Assembly: GCF_025426255.1 (NCBI RefSeq)
Contig: NZ_CP104861.1
Coordinates: 1,612,001-1,676,000, forward strand
Length of the DNA stretch: 64,000 bases
Origin: Pseudomonas fragi
GTDB taxonomy: Bacteria; Pseudomonadota; Gammaproteobacteria; Pseudomonadales; Pseudomonadaceae
Direction: 5' to 3'
In this document: positions 19,795 to 30,627 of the stretch, one piece after another
Numbering within the stretch: the first letter of the stretch is position 1
How the letters are laid out: each line of letters begins with the position of its first letter
Translations under genes and position numbers: made by a program
The notes under the pieces: model-generated
What the model was told of the DNA's origin: nothing
Seen by the model: only the letters and a program-made list of their open reading frames with translations
Databases searched by the model: none

Positions 19795-22505
19795 TGGGCT
19801 GCCTCCTGCAAACCGTCAACGGTAAGGCCAAAGATCGCAGGCGGAATACCTGCCAGGCCAGCAGGCAATGCCACCAGGCCTGAACCCAGCTCTTCATTGA
19901 TGCGCAGCGGCAGACGCAGGGTCACACCGGCAACGTTGAGGCTGAGCAGGGCGCCATCATTCACACCCAGGCGGTCGGCTTCGGCTTTGGCCAATGCGAT
20001 GTAAGCGGCTGGAATGCGTTCCTGAACCGGCGCGGCCTTGGAAGAGTTCTCTTCGCTGCCCAGCAGGTGGAAGAACGGCACGACTTGCCAGGTGCCGCGT
20101 GCCGGGTTGAAAGCGCCCGGAATGTTGGCGGACCAGTTCAGCGAATCACCTTTGCTTTCGATCAGGCGGGTGCCTGGGTCGCCAGCGCGGATATGACCAC
20201 CGACTTCGTCCTGGAACTTGTTCCACGCTTGTGGCGAGTTCCAGCCCGGCGACCAGGCGAACGGCACTTGTTGGCGCGGTTCGACGGAGCCTGAGTAACC
20301 TTCCATGGAGTAGGCGAACGCGGTGTCCGGATCTTGTGGGGTGCGTGGCTCGTGCACGCTGATATTGGCGCGCATTGCGGTACGGCCACTGTAACGCAGC
20401 GGTTCGCGAGCCAGCTTCATGCCTTTGATACGGAACGCAGCAGACGGCGCGGCATCAACGATGCGGGCGAGTGCAGGTGTGCTCGCAGCAGTGGCTTGAG
20501 TCACGTGGTCGAGCAGAGTCCAGTCAACCGGCTTGTTCAGCAGGGTGCTGCGCAGGGCATGCAACCAGCGCCAGCCTTCGTGAACCAGGATGCTGGCGTC
20601 CAGGTAAGTCGGGTCGAACACCTGGAAGAAGCGCTGGGCGCGGCCTTCCTGGCTGACCAGAGTACCGTCGCCTTCAGCGAAGCTGGCAGCCGGCAGCACC
20701 AGATCGGCACGGTCGGTGGTGGCAGTCTTCTGGTGGTCAGCAACGATGACTACTTTGGCAGCGTCCAGAGCAGCATTGACCTTGACGGCGTCAACGCGAG
20801 TGAACAGGTCGTTTTCCAGTACCACGATGGCGTCGGCTTTACCGTCGATCACCGCTTGCAGGGCGGCGTCTACCGAGTCGCCGCCGAGCATGGCCAGGCC
20901 GAGGCTGTTGGCTTCCGGCACGACCAGGCTGATGGAACCGGCTTTCTCGCGCAGGTGCAGGGCCTTGGCGATATTGCCTGCGGCTTCGATCAGGGCTTTG
21001 GAGCCCAGCGAAGTACCGGCAATGATCAGTGGGCGCTTGGCCGCGAGCAACGCGTCAGCGATACGCTTGGCCAGTTCCAGTGCTTCAGCATCCAGACCGG
21101 TAACGGCAGGTGCGCTGGCATCAATGGCGTGGGCCACGGCGAAACCGATGCGGGCCAGGTCGTCTGGAGCGGCGTGAACGCATTCTTCAGCCACGTCGTC
21201 GAGCTTGGTTTCAGCCAGGCTGGCGATAAACAGCGGGTTCAGCGCGTGCTGGCCGATGTTTTTCACCGCGGCGTCTAGCCAAGGCTGAACGCGCATGGCG
21301 TCAGCCATGTCTTCAGCCTTGCCCTTGACCGATTGACGCAGCGACAGCGCCATACGGGCAGCGGTCTGGGTCAGGTCTTCACCGAGGACGAAAATAGCGT
21401 CGTGATCTTCGATCTCGCGCATGTTCGGCACTGGCAGTGGGCTGTCTTTGAGAACTTGCAGCACCAGACGGATGCGCTCCAACTCACCGGCTTCGATGCC
21501 GGAGTAGAAGTGCTCGGCGCCGACCAGTTCGCGCAACGCATAGTTGCTTTCGAGGCTGGCGCGTGGCGAACCGATACCGACGATGTTGCGACCGCGCAGC
21601 AGGTCAGCGGCTTTATCCAGTGCAGCGTCGAGGCTCAGCTTGGTGCCGTCTGCCAGCAATGGCTGACGTGGGCGATCTGTGCGGTTGACATAGCCATAGC
21701 CGAAACGGCCACGGTCACACAGGAAGTACTGGTTAACCGAACCGTTGAAGCGGTTTTCGATACGGCGCAGCTCGCCATAACGCTCGCCCGGGCTGATGTT
21801 GCAGCCGCTGGAGCAACCGTGGCAGATGCTTGGCGAGAACTGCATGTCCCACTTGCGGTTGTACCGCTCGGAGTGGGTTTTGTCAGTAAACACGCCAGTC
21901 GGGCAGACTTCGGTGAGGTTGCCCGAGAACTCGCTTTCAAGCACGCCGTCTTCAACGCGACCGAAGTACACGTTGTCATGGGCGCCAAATACACCGAGGT
22001 CAGTGCCGCCAGCGTAGTCTTTATAGAAGCGTACGCAGCGATAGCAGGCGATGCAGCGGTTCATTTCGTGGGAAATGAACGGGCCCAGTTGCTGGTTCTG
22101 GTGGGTACGCTTGGTGAAGCGATAACGGCGCTCGTTGTGGCCGGTCATCACGGTCATGTCTTGCAGGTGGCAGTGACCGCCTTCTTCGCACACGGGGCAG
22201 TCGTGCGGGTGGTTGGTCATCAGCCATTCAACGACGCTGGCGCGAAACACTTTCGCTTCTTCGTCGTCAATGGAGATCCAGCTACCGTCGGTGGCCGGGG
22301 TCATGCACGACATGACGATCCGACCACGCTTGTCGTTCTCGTCGGTGTACTGCTTGACGGCGCATTGGCGGCAAGCGCCAACACTGCCCAAGGCAGGGTG
22401 CCAGCAGAAATACGGGATATCGAGGCCTAGCGACAGACACGCCTGTAACAGGTTGTCTGCCCCATCGACTTCGAGATCTTTGCCGTCTACGTGGATAGTG
22501 GCCAT
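19791..22505 (-). CDS. nuoG: NADH-quinone oxidoreductase subunit G
   Basis: A 904-residue, molybdopterin-oxidoreductase-like subunit of the peripheral arm. N-terminal [2Fe-2S] cysteines lie in [15 protein letters not shown], then [16 protein letters not shown] with the histidine ligand of N5, then [14 protein letters not shown]. It also has the extra N7 cluster motif CHGCSSGCN with a later [11 protein letters not shown], as in E. coli. It is separated from nuoF by 132 bp, the widest gap in the operon, which contains two hairpins. Confidence 0.96.
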   Translation of the reverse strand: MATIHVDGKDLEVDGADNLLQACLSLGLDIPYFCWHPALGSVGACRQCAVKQYTDENDKRGRIVMSCMTPATDGSWISIDDEEAKVFRASVVEWLMTNHPHDCPVCEEGGHCHLQDMTVMTGHNERRYRFTKRTHQNQQLGPFISHEMNRCIACYRCVRFYKDYAGGTDLGVFGAHDNVYFGRVEDGVLESEFSGNLTEVCPTGVFTDKTHSERYNRKWDMQFSPSICHGCSSGCNISPGERYGELRRIENRFNGSVNQYFLCDRGRFGYGYVNRTDRPRQPLLADGTKLSLDAALDKAADLLRGRNIVGIGSPRASLESNYALRELVGAEHFYSGIEAGELERIRLVLQVLKDSPLPVPNMREIEDHDAIFVLGEDLTQTAARMALSLRQSVKGKAEDMADAMRVQPWLDAAVKNIGQHALNPLFIASLAETKLDDVAEECVHAAPDDLARIGFAVAHAIDASAPAVTGLDAEALELAKRIADALLAAKRPLIIAGTSLGSKALIEAAGNIAKALHLREKAGSISLVVPEANSLGLAMLGGDSVDAALQAVIDGKADAIVVLENDLFTRVDAVKVNAALDAAKVVIVADHQKTATTDRADLVLPAASFAEGDGTLVSQEGRAQRFFQVFDPTYLDASILVHEGWRWLHALRSTLLNKPVDWTLLDHVTQATAASTPALARIVDAAPSAAFRIKGMKLAREPLRYSGRTAMRANISVHEPRTPQDPDTAFAYSMEGYSGSVEPRQQVPFAWSPGWNSPQAWNKFQDEVGGHIRAGDPGTRLIESKGDSLNWSANIPGAFNPARGTWQVVPFFHLLGSEENSSKAAPVQERIPAAYIALAKAEADRLGVNDGALLSLNVAGVTLRLPLRINEELGSGLVALPAGLAGIPPAIFGLTVDGLQEAAQ

Positions 22506-22565
22506 GGTTCAAAGGTCTTCGTTGGCCCGGTGTCAGCGGGCGTGGCTAATGGAATCTTGTTATGT

Positions 22566-22627
22566 GTTCGAAACAACTCAGCCTTACGGCGTTATCGAAC
22601 GATCAGAGAGCGGCACGGACCGCTCTC
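22566..22627 (-). other. tandem hairpins in the nuoF-nuoG gap
   Basis: Two inverted repeats follow the nuoF stop: GAGAGCGG/CCGCTCTC (22606-22613 with 22620-22627) and GTTCGA/TCGAAC (22566-22571 with 22595-22600), the latter with further inner pairing AAC/GTT and GCC/GGC. Neither is followed by a T tract, so they are not ordinary terminators. An mRNA stability or processing role is inferred. Confidence 0.5.
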
Positions 22628-22637
22628 CTTCAGAACG

Positions 22638-23993
22638 TTACGCGCCGATAACAATCGGGCGTGCCAGAGGTGGAACCCCAGGTTTTGCTTGCGCAATACC
22701 GGCTTCGAACTCTGGACGGAAATACTTGATCGCGCTGCCCAATGGCTCCACGGCACCCGGTGCGTGAGCACAGAACGTCTTGCCAGGGCCGAGGAAACCG
22801 ACCAGACCCAGCAGGGTCTCGATATCGCCGGGCTGACCTTCGCCGTGTTCGATCGCCATCAGGAGCTTGACGCTCCATGGCAGACCATCACGGCAAGGGG
22901 TGCAGAAACCGCACGATTCGCGAGCAAAGAACTGTTCCATGTTGCGCAGCAAAGACACCATGTTGACGCTGTCGTCGACGGCCATGGCCAGACCAGTACC
23001 CATACGGGTGCCGACCTTGGCGATGCCACCGGCGTACATTTGTGCGTCCAGGTGCTCCGGCAGCAGGAAGCCCGTACCGGCGCCGCCTGGCTGCCAGCAC
23101 TTGAGCTTGAAGCCGTCACGCATGCCACCGGCGTAGTCTTCGAACAGCTCGCGAGCGGTGACGCCGAACGGCAGTTCCCACAGGCCAGGGTTCTTCACTT
23201 TGCCGGAGAAGCCCATCAGCTTGGTGCCGTGGTCTTCGCTGCCTTCGCGGGCGAGGGATTTGTACCAGTCAACGCCGTTGCCAATGATGGCCGGTACGTT
23301 GCACAGGGTTTCAACGTTGTTCACGCAGGTCGGCTTGCCCCATACGCCCACAGCGGCCGGGAAAGGCGGCTTGGAACGCGGGTTGGCGCGACGGCCTTCG
23401 AGGGAGTTGATCAGTGCGGTTTCTTCACCGCAGATGTAACGCCCGGCGCCGGTGTGAACGATCAGTTCGAAGTCAAAGCCCGAACCGAGGATGTTCTTGC
23501 CCAGCAGGCCTGCCGCCTTGGCTTCTTCGACAGCACGGCGCAGGTGCACGGCAGCGGTGGTGTATTCGCCACGCAGGAAGATATAGCCGCGGTAGGTTTT
23601 CAGTGCACGGGCACTGATCAGCATGCCTTCGATCAGCAGATGGGGCAGTTGCTCCATCAGCATGCGGTCTTTCCAGGTATTGGGTTCCATTTCATCAGCG
23701 TTACACAGCAGGTAACGGATGTTGATGGATTCGTCTTTAGGCATCAGCCCCCACTTCACGCCCGTGGGGAAGCCCGCGCCGCCGCGACCCTTTAGGCCCC
23801 CGTCTTTCACGGTCTGGACGATATCGTCCTGAGACATGTCAGCGAAGGCTTTGCGAGCGGCTGTGTAACCGTCCTTGGCCTGGTACTCGTCGAGCCAAAC
23901 GGCCTCGCCGTCGTCACGCAGACGCCAGGTCAGGGGGTGGGTTTCTGCCGAACGCTTGATCAGGTTGGCAGGGCCGAAAGAAGTCAGACTCAT
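22638..23993 (-). CDS. nuoF: NADH-quinone oxidoreductase subunit F (NADH/FMN site)
   Basis: A 451-residue subunit that oxidises NADH, holds FMN and cluster N3. It has the FMN/NADH-binding [17 protein letters not shown] glycine-rich loop near residue 65 and the cluster motif [12 protein letters not shown] near residue 355. Its ATG overlaps the nuoE stop by four bases. Confidence 0.97.
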   Translation of the reverse strand: MSLTSFGPANLIKRSAETHPLTWRLRDDGEAVWLDEYQAKDGYTAARKAFADMSQDDIVQTVKDGGLKGRGGAGFPTGVKWGLMPKDESINIRYLLCNADEMEPNTWKDRMLMEQLPHLLIEGMLISARALKTYRGYIFLRGEYTTAAVHLRRAVEEAKAAGLLGKNILGSGFDFELIVHTGAGRYICGEETALINSLEGRRANPRSKPPFPAAVGVWGKPTCVNNVETLCNVPAIIGNGVDWYKSLAREGSEDHGTKLMGFSGKVKNPGLWELPFGVTARELFEDYAGGMRDGFKLKCWQPGGAGTGFLLPEHLDAQMYAGGIAKVGTRMGTGLAMAVDDSVNMVSLLRNMEQFFARESCGFCTPCRDGLPWSVKLLMAIEHGEGQPGDIETLLGLVGFLGPGKTFCAHAPGAVEPLGSAIKYFRPEFEAGIAQAKPGVPPLARPIVIGA

Positions 23994-24487
23994 GGGTAGG
24001 CCTCCAGCAACGTGGCGACGCCAGCAGGCTGCACATCACCGAATGTGTCGTCGTCGATCATCAACGCCGGCGCCTTGTCGCAGTTGCCCAGGCAGCACAC
24101 TGGCAGCAGCGTGAAGCGGCCGTCAGCAGTGGTCTGGCCCAGGCCGATGCCCAGCTTGTTCTGGATTTCGCCGACCACTGATTCGTGGCCGCCGATGTAG
24201 CAGACCATGCTGTCGCACACACGAATGACGTGGCGGCCAACGGGCTGGCGGAAGATCTGGCTGTAGAACGTGGCCACGCCTTCAACGTCGCTGGCAGGGA
24301 TGCCCAGCAGTTCGCCGATGGCGTAAATGGCACCGTCCGGCACCCAGCCGCGTTCCTTCTGAACGATCTTCAGGGCTTCGATCGACGCTGCGCGTGGATC
24401 TTCGTAGTGATGCATCTCGTGCTCGATGGCCGAGCGCTCGGTTTCGCTCAGGGCGAAACGGTCTGTCTGGATAAGCGTGCTGTTCAT
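23990..24487 (-). CDS. nuoE: NADH-quinone oxidoreductase subunit E ([2Fe-2S])
   Basis: A 165-residue thioredoxin-fold subunit with cluster N1a. The four ligands are visible as CDSMVC and CCLGNC. It works next to NuoF in the NADH dehydrogenase module. It starts 2 bp after nuoCD and overlaps nuoF. Confidence 0.96.
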   Translation of the reverse strand: MNSTLIQTDRFALSETERSAIEHEMHHYEDPRAASIEALKIVQKERGWVPDGAIYAIGELLGIPASDVEGVATFYSQIFRQPVGRHVIRVCDSMVCYIGGHESVVGEIQNKLGIGLGQTTADGRFTLLPVCCLGNCDKAPALMIDDDTFGDVQPAGVATLLEAYP

Positions 24488-24489
24488 GC

Positions 24490-26274
24490 TTAGCGGTCCA
24501 CGTCGGCCATAACGAAATCGATACTACCCAGGTACGCAATCAAGTCCGCGACCATTTCACCTTTGATCACCGAAGGGATCTGCTGCAGGTGCGGGAAGCT
24601 TGGAGTACGAATCCGGGTGCGGTAGCTCATGGTGCCGCCATCGCTCGTCAGGTAATAACTGTTGATACCCTTGGTCGCTTCAATCATCTGGAAGGATTCG
24701 TTGGCCGGCATTACCGGGCCCCACGAAACTTGCAGGAAGTGCGTGATCAAGGTCTCGATGTGCTGCAGCGTGCGCTCTTTAGGTGGCGGCGTGGTCAGCG
24801 GGTGATCCGCCTTGTACGGGCCAGCTGGCATGTTGCGCATGCACTGCTCGATGATTTTCAGGCTCTGGCGCATTTCTTCGACACGCACGATGCAGCGATC
24901 GTAGGCATCGCCGTTGGCCGCCAGCGGGACTTCGAATTCGAAGTTCTCGTAGCCGGAGTACGGGCGTGCTTTACGGATGTCGAAATCGCAACCGGTCGAA
25001 CGCAGGCCAGCACCGGTGACGCCCCATTCCAGGGCCTCTTTGGTGTTGTAGGCGGCAACGCCGATGGTACGACCACGCAGGATGCTGTTATCCAAAGCGG
25101 CTTTTTGGTACTCGTCCAGACGCTTTGGCATCCAGTCGATGAATTCCTTGACCAGGCGTTCCCAGCCGTTCGGCAGGTCGTGTGCAACGCCGCCGATGCG
25201 GTACCAGGCCGGGTGCAGACGGAAGCCGGTGATGGCTTCGATCACTTTGTAAGCGCGCTGACGGTCGGTGAAGGTGAAGAACACCGGAGTCATGGCGCCC
25301 ACGTCCTGGATGTAAGTCCCCAGGAACAGCAGGTGGCTGGTGATACGGAAGAACTCGGCCATCATGATGCGGATGGTATCGACCCGGTCCGGCACCTTGA
25401 TCCCGGCGAGTTTCTCAACCGAGAGCACGTACGGCAGGTTGTTCATCACGCCGCCGAGGTAGTCGATACGGTCGGTGTACGGGATGAAGCTGTGCCAGGA
25501 CTGGCGTTCGGCCATTTTCTCGGCGCCACGGTGGTGGTAGCCGACGTCTGGCACGCAGTCGACGATTTCTTCACCGTCCAGCTGCAGGATGATACGGAAG
25601 GCGCCGTGAGCCGAAGGGTGGTTCGGACCCAGGTTGAGGAACATGTAGTCCTCGTTCTCGCCGGAACGCTTCATGCCCCAGTCTTCAGGACGGAAGCGCG
25701 CAGCTTCCTCTTCCAGTTGCACTTTGGCCAGGGTCAGGCTGTATGGGTCGAACTCGGTGGCACGGGCCGGGAAGTCCTTGCGCAGCGGGTGACCTTCCCA
25801 GGTCGGCGGCATCATGATGCGCGACAGGTGCGGGTGGCCTTTGAAGTCGATGCCGAACATGTCCCAGACTTCGCGCTCGTACCAGTTGGCGTTCGGCCAG
25901 ATACCGGTCACGGTCGGTACGCTGAGGTCGCTCTCGGACAAGGCGACCTTGATCATTACGTCACTATTACGCTCAAGCGACATCAGGTGATAGAAGACGG
26001 TGAAGTCTGCACCCGATGGCAGGCCCTGACGCTTGGTGCGCAGACGTTCGTCTACACCGTGCAAGTCATAGAGCATGACGTAAGGTTTTGGCAGGTTACG
26101 CAGGAAGGTCAGGACTTCAACCAGTTTTGCGCGGGTAACCCAAAGCACCGGCATGCCGGTGCGTGTGGCCTGGGCGGTGAACGCTTCAGGGCCAAAACGG
26201 GTGTTCAGTTCGACAACCACATCTTGGTCGTCAGCCTTGTAAGGCGGGATGTACAGAGCGGAGCCTGTAGTCAT
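24490..26274 (-). CDS. nuoC: NADH-quinone oxidoreductase fused subunit C/D
   Basis: A 594-residue fusion of the 30-kDa (NuoC, about residues 1-185) and 49-kDa (NuoD, about 205-594) subunits. The NuoC part has [19 protein letters not shown], and the NuoD part has [20 protein letters not shown] and [18 protein letters not shown], lining the quinone pocket beside NuoB. Fusion is the norm in Pseudomonas and E. coli. It is also called nuoCD. It follows nuoB after 73 bp. Confidence 0.97.
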   Translation of the reverse strand: MTTGSALYIPPYKADDQDVVVELNTRFGPEAFTAQATRTGMPVLWVTRAKLVEVLTFLRNLPKPYVMLYDLHGVDERLRTKRQGLPSGADFTVFYHLMSLERNSDVMIKVALSESDLSVPTVTGIWPNANWYEREVWDMFGIDFKGHPHLSRIMMPPTWEGHPLRKDFPARATEFDPYSLTLAKVQLEEEAARFRPEDWGMKRSGENEDYMFLNLGPNHPSAHGAFRIILQLDGEEIVDCVPDVGYHHRGAEKMAERQSWHSFIPYTDRIDYLGGVMNNLPYVLSVEKLAGIKVPDRVDTIRIMMAEFFRITSHLLFLGTYIQDVGAMTPVFFTFTDRQRAYKVIEAITGFRLHPAWYRIGGVAHDLPNGWERLVKEFIDWMPKRLDEYQKAALDNSILRGRTIGVAAYNTKEALEWGVTGAGLRSTGCDFDIRKARPYSGYENFEFEVPLAANGDAYDRCIVRVEEMRQSLKIIEQCMRNMPAGPYKADHPLTTPPPKERTLQHIETLITHFLQVSWGPVMPANESFQMIEATKGINSYYLTSDGGTMSYRTRIRTPSFPHLQQIPSVIKGEMVADLIAYLGSIDFVMADVDR

Positions 26275-26347
26275 GGTTTTTTATCGCTTTCGGTCAACGT
26301 AAAGAATGAAGCCAGGGTTTCGTTCTATGGATAGAAACGGCGCTGGA

Positions 26348-27022
26348 TCAAACTTCGTCGGGGCTGCGCAGGTTGGTTACCTGAATACGCTGTTCGCGGC
26401 GCTGTTCCTTTTGGGACGGCATCTCGGCGCGGTAAACGCCTTGGTCACCGACAACCCAGGAAAGTGGGCGACGCTCCTGGCCAATCGACTCTTGCAAGAG
26501 CATTAAGCCTTGCAGAAAAGCCTCTGGGCGGGGTGGGCAGCCTGGCACGTAAACGTCCACGGGCAGGAACTTGTCGACCCCTTGAACCACGGAGTAGATG
26601 TCGTACATGCCGCCGGAGTTGGCGCAAGAACCCATGGAGATAACCCATTTAGGCTCAAGCATTTGCTCATACAGACGCTGAATGATCGGCGCCATCTTGA
26701 TGAAGCAAGTACCGGCAATAACCATGAAATCCGCCTGACGCGGCGATGCCCGGATAACTTCGGCGCCAAAGCGCGCGATGTCGTGGGGCGCCGTGAAGGC
26801 GGTGGTCATTTCCACGTAGCAGCACGAAAGGCCGAAGTTGTACGGCCACAGGGAGTTTTTACGCCCCCAGTTGACCGTGCCGTTCAGCACGTCTTCGAGT
26901 TTGCCCATGAAAATGTTTTTGTGGACTTGATCTTCTAACGGATCGGCAACGGTTTCCCGTGTGCCGATCGGGTATTGCTCGTTAGGAGCATCCGGGTCGA
27001 TCCTGGTGAGTTCGTATTGCAT
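26348..27022 (-). CDS. nuoB: NADH-quinone oxidoreductase subunit B (cluster N2)
   Basis: A 224-residue subunit that carries the terminal [4Fe-4S] cluster N2 next to the quinone. The ligands are in [19 protein letters not shown] and [10 protein letters not shown] used the ATG at 27022, preceded by GAGG at 9 bases; an upstream in-frame TTG adds two residues. It lies 10 bp after nuoA. Confidence 0.96.
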   Translation of the reverse strand: MQYELTRIDPDAPNEQYPIGTRETVADPLEDQVHKNIFMGKLEDVLNGTVNWGRKNSLWPYNFGLSCCYVEMTTAFTAPHDIARFGAEVIRASPRQADFMVIAGTCFIKMAPIIQRLYEQMLEPKWVISMGSCANSGGMYDIYSVVQGVDKFLPVDVYVPGCPPRPEAFLQGLMLLQESIGQERRPLSWVVGDQGVYRAEMPSQKEQRREQRIQVTNLRSPDEV

Positions 27023-27032
27023 TGCCAAAGCC

Positions 27033-27446
27033 TCATTGTTTCAGCTTGGCCTGCCGCTTACGACGAGCTTCCGGTGCCCAATCAAGAGCACCCACCCGAA
27101 ATAGGTAGACAAGGCCTGCCAACAGAATTGCTATGAAAACGAGAGCTTCGACGAATCCGGTCCAGCCGCTTTCGCGAACAGACACAGACCATGCAAAGAG
27201 AAAGAGGGCTTCGATATCGAAGATCACGAACAGCATCGCGACCAGATAGAATTTGGCTGAGAGCCGCAAGCGGGCGCCACCGGTAGGTAGCATGCCGGAC
27301 TCGAACGGTTCGTTTTTACTGCGCCCCCAGGCTTTTGACCCGAGGAGGCTGGAAACACCGAGCATGAAGGCACAAAGGCCGACAACACCGAGAAGGAAAA
27401 TGGCAAAGCCCCAGTTGTGGGCTATGAGTCCTGTCGCTTCGGGCAT
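27033..27446 (-). CDS. nuoA: NADH-quinone oxidoreductase subunit A
   Basis: A 137-residue three-helix membrane subunit, first gene of the complex I operon. The conserved [14 protein letters not shown] loop (TMH1-2 loop at the quinone entry) and the [12 protein letters not shown] helix with its acidic pair are present. AAGGA precedes the ATG by about 10 bases. The promoter must lie in the AT-rich 380 bp upstream. Confidence 0.96.
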   Translation of the reverse strand: MPEATGLIAHNWGFAIFLLGVVGLCAFMLGVSSLLGSKAWGRSKNEPFESGMLPTGGARLRLSAKFYLVAMLFVIFDIEALFLFAWSVSVRESGWTGFVEALVFIAILLAGLVYLFRVGALDWAPEARRKRQAKLKQ

Positions 27447-28032
27447 GCTGGAAATCCTTAACAGAGAGCAAAGGTCTCTGAGCTTGAAAAGGTAATAAAG
27501 CAGTGACGTTATGTCGCAGTGCTATTGATTGCCGGGATTTTATGGCTAAACACCCAGCAAGTAAATTTTCTAAGATGAATTAATTCAGTCCTTTAGTGGT
27601 ATGGCCTTCCTTGAATGTGCTGTAGGCCTTGTGGTCCGGGCATTACAGCGTGTTTCAGGGAATATCTTTTACAGGGCTGGTAATCAACAACAGCAACTCT
27701 AAATGATAATCAATACTGTTTAAGTGTGTTGCCTTGCGTCGGGTTGGTTGAAGTTGGCTTATATATGCGCAGTTAGCAAGTTTTGAACTTGGCTTTGTAG
27801 CGCGGTTTTTATTTTGAGGCATGGATCTGGGTCAAGTTTTTGTCGAAGGTGAGGAGGTTCTGTAGCAGCTGGCGAAGGAACGAGGCTGCGTTCGGCGGCG
27901 GAGCCGTCGTAAAACCTGATACCGCAGTGGGTCAGACAAACCCGGGACGAAGGATTTACGGTCGCTGCGCAACCGAACGCAGCCTCGTTCCTACGGCAGC
28001 TGCTACGCAGGGATGTAAGTCACGCCGCAGGC
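27447..28032. other. nuo upstream region and long hairpin repeat
   Basis: No gene seen. The AT-rich part 27447-27850 should hold the nuo promoter. It includes AATGATAATCAATAC (27702-27716), partly matching a Fur box, but I could not fix a clear -35/-10 pair. 27860-28006 is the second copy of the long hairpin repeat. Confidence 0.5.
27860..28006. repeat. long intergenic hairpin repeat, copy 2
   Basis: Inverted arms of about 34 bp (27860-27895 and 27973-28006) around AACGAGGCTGCGTTCGG, nearly identical to the arms at 12126-12277. The interior also keeps GTAAAACCTGA and ATTTACGGTCGC. It lies between the aceA terminator and the nuo promoter region. Confidence 0.8.
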
Positions 28033-28061
28033 AAAAAAACGCCCCGAACCAGTCGGGGCGT
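28033..28061 (-). terminator. rho-independent terminator of aceA
   Basis: Minus-strand arms ACGCCCCGA and TCGGGGCGT with a short loop, followed by seven T. About 60 bp after the aceA stop. Confidence 0.9.
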
Positions 28062-28119
28062 CATGTAAAAGGCATTGCGTTTTTGCTTTACGGGCTGGGC
28101 AATGGCCGTGGTTCCACTA

Positions 28120-29445
28120 TCAGTGGAACTGTTCTTCTTCAGTCGAGCCGGTCAGGGCGGTTACCGAAGACGAGCCACCCTGGATTACGGTGGTCATGTC
28201 GTCGAAGTAGCCAGTGCCCACTTCCTGCTGGTGCGCAACAAAGGTGTAGCCTTTGGCGGCGTCAGCAAATTCCTGCTCTTGCAGTTTTACGTAGGCAGTC
28301 ATGTCGTTGCGGGCGTAGTCGTGCGCCAGGTTGAACATGCTGTGCCACATATTGTGGATGCCAGCCAGGGTGATGAACTGGTGCTTGTAGCCCATTGCCG
28401 ACAGTTCGCGCTGGAACTTGGCGATGGTCGCGTCGTCCAGGTTTTTCTTCCAGTTGAAGGAAGGCGAGCAGTTGTACGACAGCAGTTGGTCCGGGTATTC
28501 CTTTTTGATCGCTTCAGCAAATCGGCGGGCTTCGTCCAGATCCGGCTTGGCAGTTTCGCACCAGATCAGGTCGGCATATGGAGCGTAGGCCAGGCCGCGA
28601 GCGATGGCTTGATCCAGGCCAGCGCGCACTTTGTAGAACCCTTCCTTGGTGCGTTCGCCAGTGACGAACGGCTGATCGTACGGGTCGCAGTCAGAGGTCA
28701 GCAGATCAGCCGCGTTGGCGTCGGTGCGGGCCAGGATGATGGTCGGTGTGCCTGCAACGTCAGCTGCCAGACGAGCAGCGGTCAGCTTTTGTACGGCTTC
28801 CTGGGTAGGGACCAGTACTTTGCCGCCCATATGCCCGCATTTTTTAACCGATGCCAGCTGGTCTTCGAAGTGAACGCCAGCGGCGCCTGCTTCGATCATG
28901 CTTTTCATCAGCTCGTAAGCGTTCAGTACGCCGCCGAAGCCGGCTTCAGCGTCAGCCACGATTGGGGCGAAGTAGTCGATGTAACCCTGGTCGCCCGGGT
29001 TTTTACCGGCTTTCCACTGGATCTGGTCAGCACGGCGGAACGAGTTGTTGATGCGCTTGACCACGGTTGGAACGGAGTCCACCGGGTACAGCGACTGATC
29101 CGGGTACATGGATTCGGCAGAGTTATTGTCTGCCGCCACTTGCCAACCCGACAGGTAGATAGCCTGGATACCGGCTTTTACCTGTTGTACTGCCTGGCCC
29201 CCGGTCAGGGCGCCCATGCAGTTGACGAAATCTTTCTCAGGACGGAAGGACGGGTGTGCGCCCTGTGTCACCAGTTTCCACAGCTTGTCAGCGCCCATTT
29301 TTGCAAAGGTGTGCTCGGGTTGAACCGAGCCGCGCAGGCGGACCACGTCAGCAGCGGAATAATCGCGAGTCACGCCTTTCCAGCGTGGGTTTTCGGCCCA
29401 GTCTTTTTCAAGGGCTGCAATTTGCTGTTCGCGTGTCAGTGCCAT
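28120..29445 (-). CDS. aceA: isocitrate lyase
   Basis: A 441-residue enzyme that splits isocitrate to glyoxylate and succinate, the entry to the glyoxylate shunt. The catalytic KKCGH motif is at residues 201-205, with Cys203 as the base. Length fits the E. coli-type enzyme rather than the longer (about 530 aa) type reported for P. aeruginosa. The ATG at 29445 is preceded by GAGG; longer readings run into the promoter region. It is transcribed alone: promoter-like TTGACG-N17-CATGAT and a palindrome upstream, terminator downstream. Confidence 0.97.
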   Translation of the reverse strand: MALTREQQIAALEKDWAENPRWKGVTRDYSAADVVRLRGSVQPEHTFAKMGADKLWKLVTQGAHPSFRPEKDFVNCMGALTGGQAVQQVKAGIQAIYLSGWQVAADNNSAESMYPDQSLYPVDSVPTVVKRINNSFRRADQIQWKAGKNPGDQGYIDYFAPIVADAEAGFGGVLNAYELMKSMIEAGAAGVHFEDQLASVKKCGHMGGKVLVPTQEAVQKLTAARLAADVAGTPTIILARTDANAADLLTSDCDPYDQPFVTGERTKEGFYKVRAGLDQAIARGLAYAPYADLIWCETAKPDLDEARRFAEAIKKEYPDQLLSYNCSPSFNWKKNLDDATIAKFQRELSAMGYKHQFITLAGIHNMWHSMFNLAHDYARNDMTAYVKLQEQEFADAAKGYTFVAHQQEVGTGYFDDMTTVIQGGSSSVTALTGSTEEEQFH

Positions 29446-29590
29446 GGAGATAAACCTCGTCGCATAGGTCTGGGTTGAAAAATATTTGCTCCACCAGGCA
29501 CACAACAATGTTGTTTGGCGTGAATGGCTACTCGCTGCCGGTACAGGCTCCAGAGCCTTTGCGGGGTCTCTGATCAGCGGGAGCGGGGCC

Positions 29591-29619
29591 ATCATGCCTT
29601 TGCATTTTTGAGGCGTCAA
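29591..29619 (-). promoter_or_regulatory. sigma70-like promoter of aceA
   Basis: Minus strand: TTGACG (29619-29614), 17 bases, CATGAT (29596-29591), about 140 bases before the aceA ATG. Spacing is ideal, and the -10 matches four of six consensus bases. Confidence 0.5.
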
Positions 29620-29625
29620 ATGTTT

Positions 29626-29651
29626 TGTAGTGCTTTTTTTATAACACTACA
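29626..29651. promoter_or_regulatory. TGTAGTG/CACTACA palindrome upstream of aceA promoter
   Basis: A perfect 7-bp inverted repeat, TGTAGTG at 29626-29632 and CACTACA at 29645-29651, spaced by 12 AT-rich bases, just upstream of the aceA -35. It resembles TGTAGT-Nx-ACTACA sites that I recall for RccR, the KDPG-sensing RpiR-family regulator of the glyoxylate shunt in Pseudomonas. The assignment is from memory of that motif. Confidence 0.55.
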
Positions 29652-29676
29652 TAATTGCGTAAAAACGACTTGCCGG

Positions 29677-30420
29677 TCAGTTTTGGCCCTTTTGGTCGAG
29701 TGCGTCGACTTTAACCCGCAGCGTCAGGTCATCCCGGCCTTGAGTAGAGTAGCTGCGGGTTTGCGCCTGATTATCGGTCTGGTTTTGGCCGTTGATGCCT
29801 GCCAGGGTGATCCACTGGCCGAGAGGGCCGCTGACCTGTGTGTCGGTACTCTGTGTGTTCACTACATCCGGCTGCTCCTGGCTCATACGGTCACGGGTCG
29901 TGCTTATCGCCAGGTGTACCGTTTCACCTGTGACGCTGGCGGTGACATAAAAACCCCGAGTGACGTTGCGATAGTCGGTCTGTGTCAGGACCCGGCCGTA
30001 GGCGTCTGTCTGGGCGCTGGTGAGCGGCACGCTGTGCCCGGTCTGGATAAATGCCGGAGTGCCTTCGGTGGTCTGGATTTGCTGAACGCCGCCGTCGCGG
30101 CTGGCGGTGCTGATGACGCGGGTGTTCGGGGCGGTGTTCGACAGGTTGCTGTCGCGGGTGTCGACAGTGATCAGCAGGCGTTTGGCAGGTTTGTCGAGTT
30201 GTGCGAGCAGGTCTTCGAGGTTTTGAATCTTTGAGGTGGATGCCTCGACGATCAGTTGGTTGCCGTAGGCGCTGACTTTGCCGTTTTTGCCAATAAAGTT
30301 CTGCGCGATGGGTAGCAGATCGGTGCTGGTACGGTTTTGCAGGGTAATCACTTGAGTGTCGGCAAGGGCGCCAAGGCTTGCCAGCATCAGCAGGCCCGCG
30401 ATGAAGGGGCGTAGGGACAT
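29677..30420 (-). CDS. periplasmic protein with a secretin N-domain-like fold
   Basis: A 247-residue protein with a signal peptide (MSLRPFIAGLLMLASLGALA, then DTQ). Residues about 22-90 read as a secretin/TonB short N-domain (VITLQNRTSTDLLPIAQNFI ... GNQLIVEASTSKIQNLEDLL), the module that in type II/III secretins forms periplasmic rings. The C-terminal half has beta-rich segments like a secretin domain start (GTPAFIQTGHSVPL) but no full secretin pore. A homologue lies beside aceA in P. aeruginosa as well. GGAG precedes the ATG. No secretion genes are nearby; function unknown. Confidence 0.8.
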   Translation of the reverse strand: MSLRPFIAGLLMLASLGALADTQVITLQNRTSTDLLPIAQNFIGKNGKVSAYGNQLIVEASTSKIQNLEDLLAQLDKPAKRLLITVDTRDSNLSNTAPNTRVISTASRDGGVQQIQTTEGTPAFIQTGHSVPLTSAQTDAYGRVLTQTDYRNVTRGFYVTASVTGETVHLAISTTRDRMSQEQPDVVNTQSTDTQVSGPLGQWITLAGINGQNQTDNQAQTRSYSTQGRDDLTLRVKVDALDQKGQN

Positions 30421-30473
30421 GTCCGTTATCTCCGCAATGCTTGAAAGAACTGAGCGTGAGTGTGCCAGATAGC

Positions 30474-30509
30474 AAAACGCCCTGCGATCCGGGGATGGCA
30501 GGGCGTTTT
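30474..30509 (-). terminator. rho-independent terminator after the GNAT gene
   Basis: Perfect 12-bp arms AAAACGCCCTGC and GCAGGGCGTTTT around a 12-base loop. The T runs on both sides make it usable in both directions. It ends the roxA-GNAT transcript on the minus strand. Confidence 0.8.
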
Positions 30510-30521
30510 GGAATAGGCTTT

Positions 30522-30615
30522 TGTAGCCGCTGCCGAAGGCTGCGATAAAGGCTGAAGGCCCTTCAACATCAGGGTCGCTTCGCAACCCATCGCAGCCTGC
30601 GGCAGCAGCTACACA
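30522..30615. repeat. intergenic hairpin repeat, short variant
   Basis: Arms TGTAGCCGCTGCCGAAGGCTG and CAGCCTGCGGCAGCAGCTACA are imperfect inverted copies (30522-30546 with 30589-30615). Spacer contains GGTCGCTTCGCAACC. It shares the GTAGC-GCTGC ends with the longer copies at 12126 and 27860. Confidence 0.75.
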
Positions 30616-30627
30616 GGTTTGCGCAAA

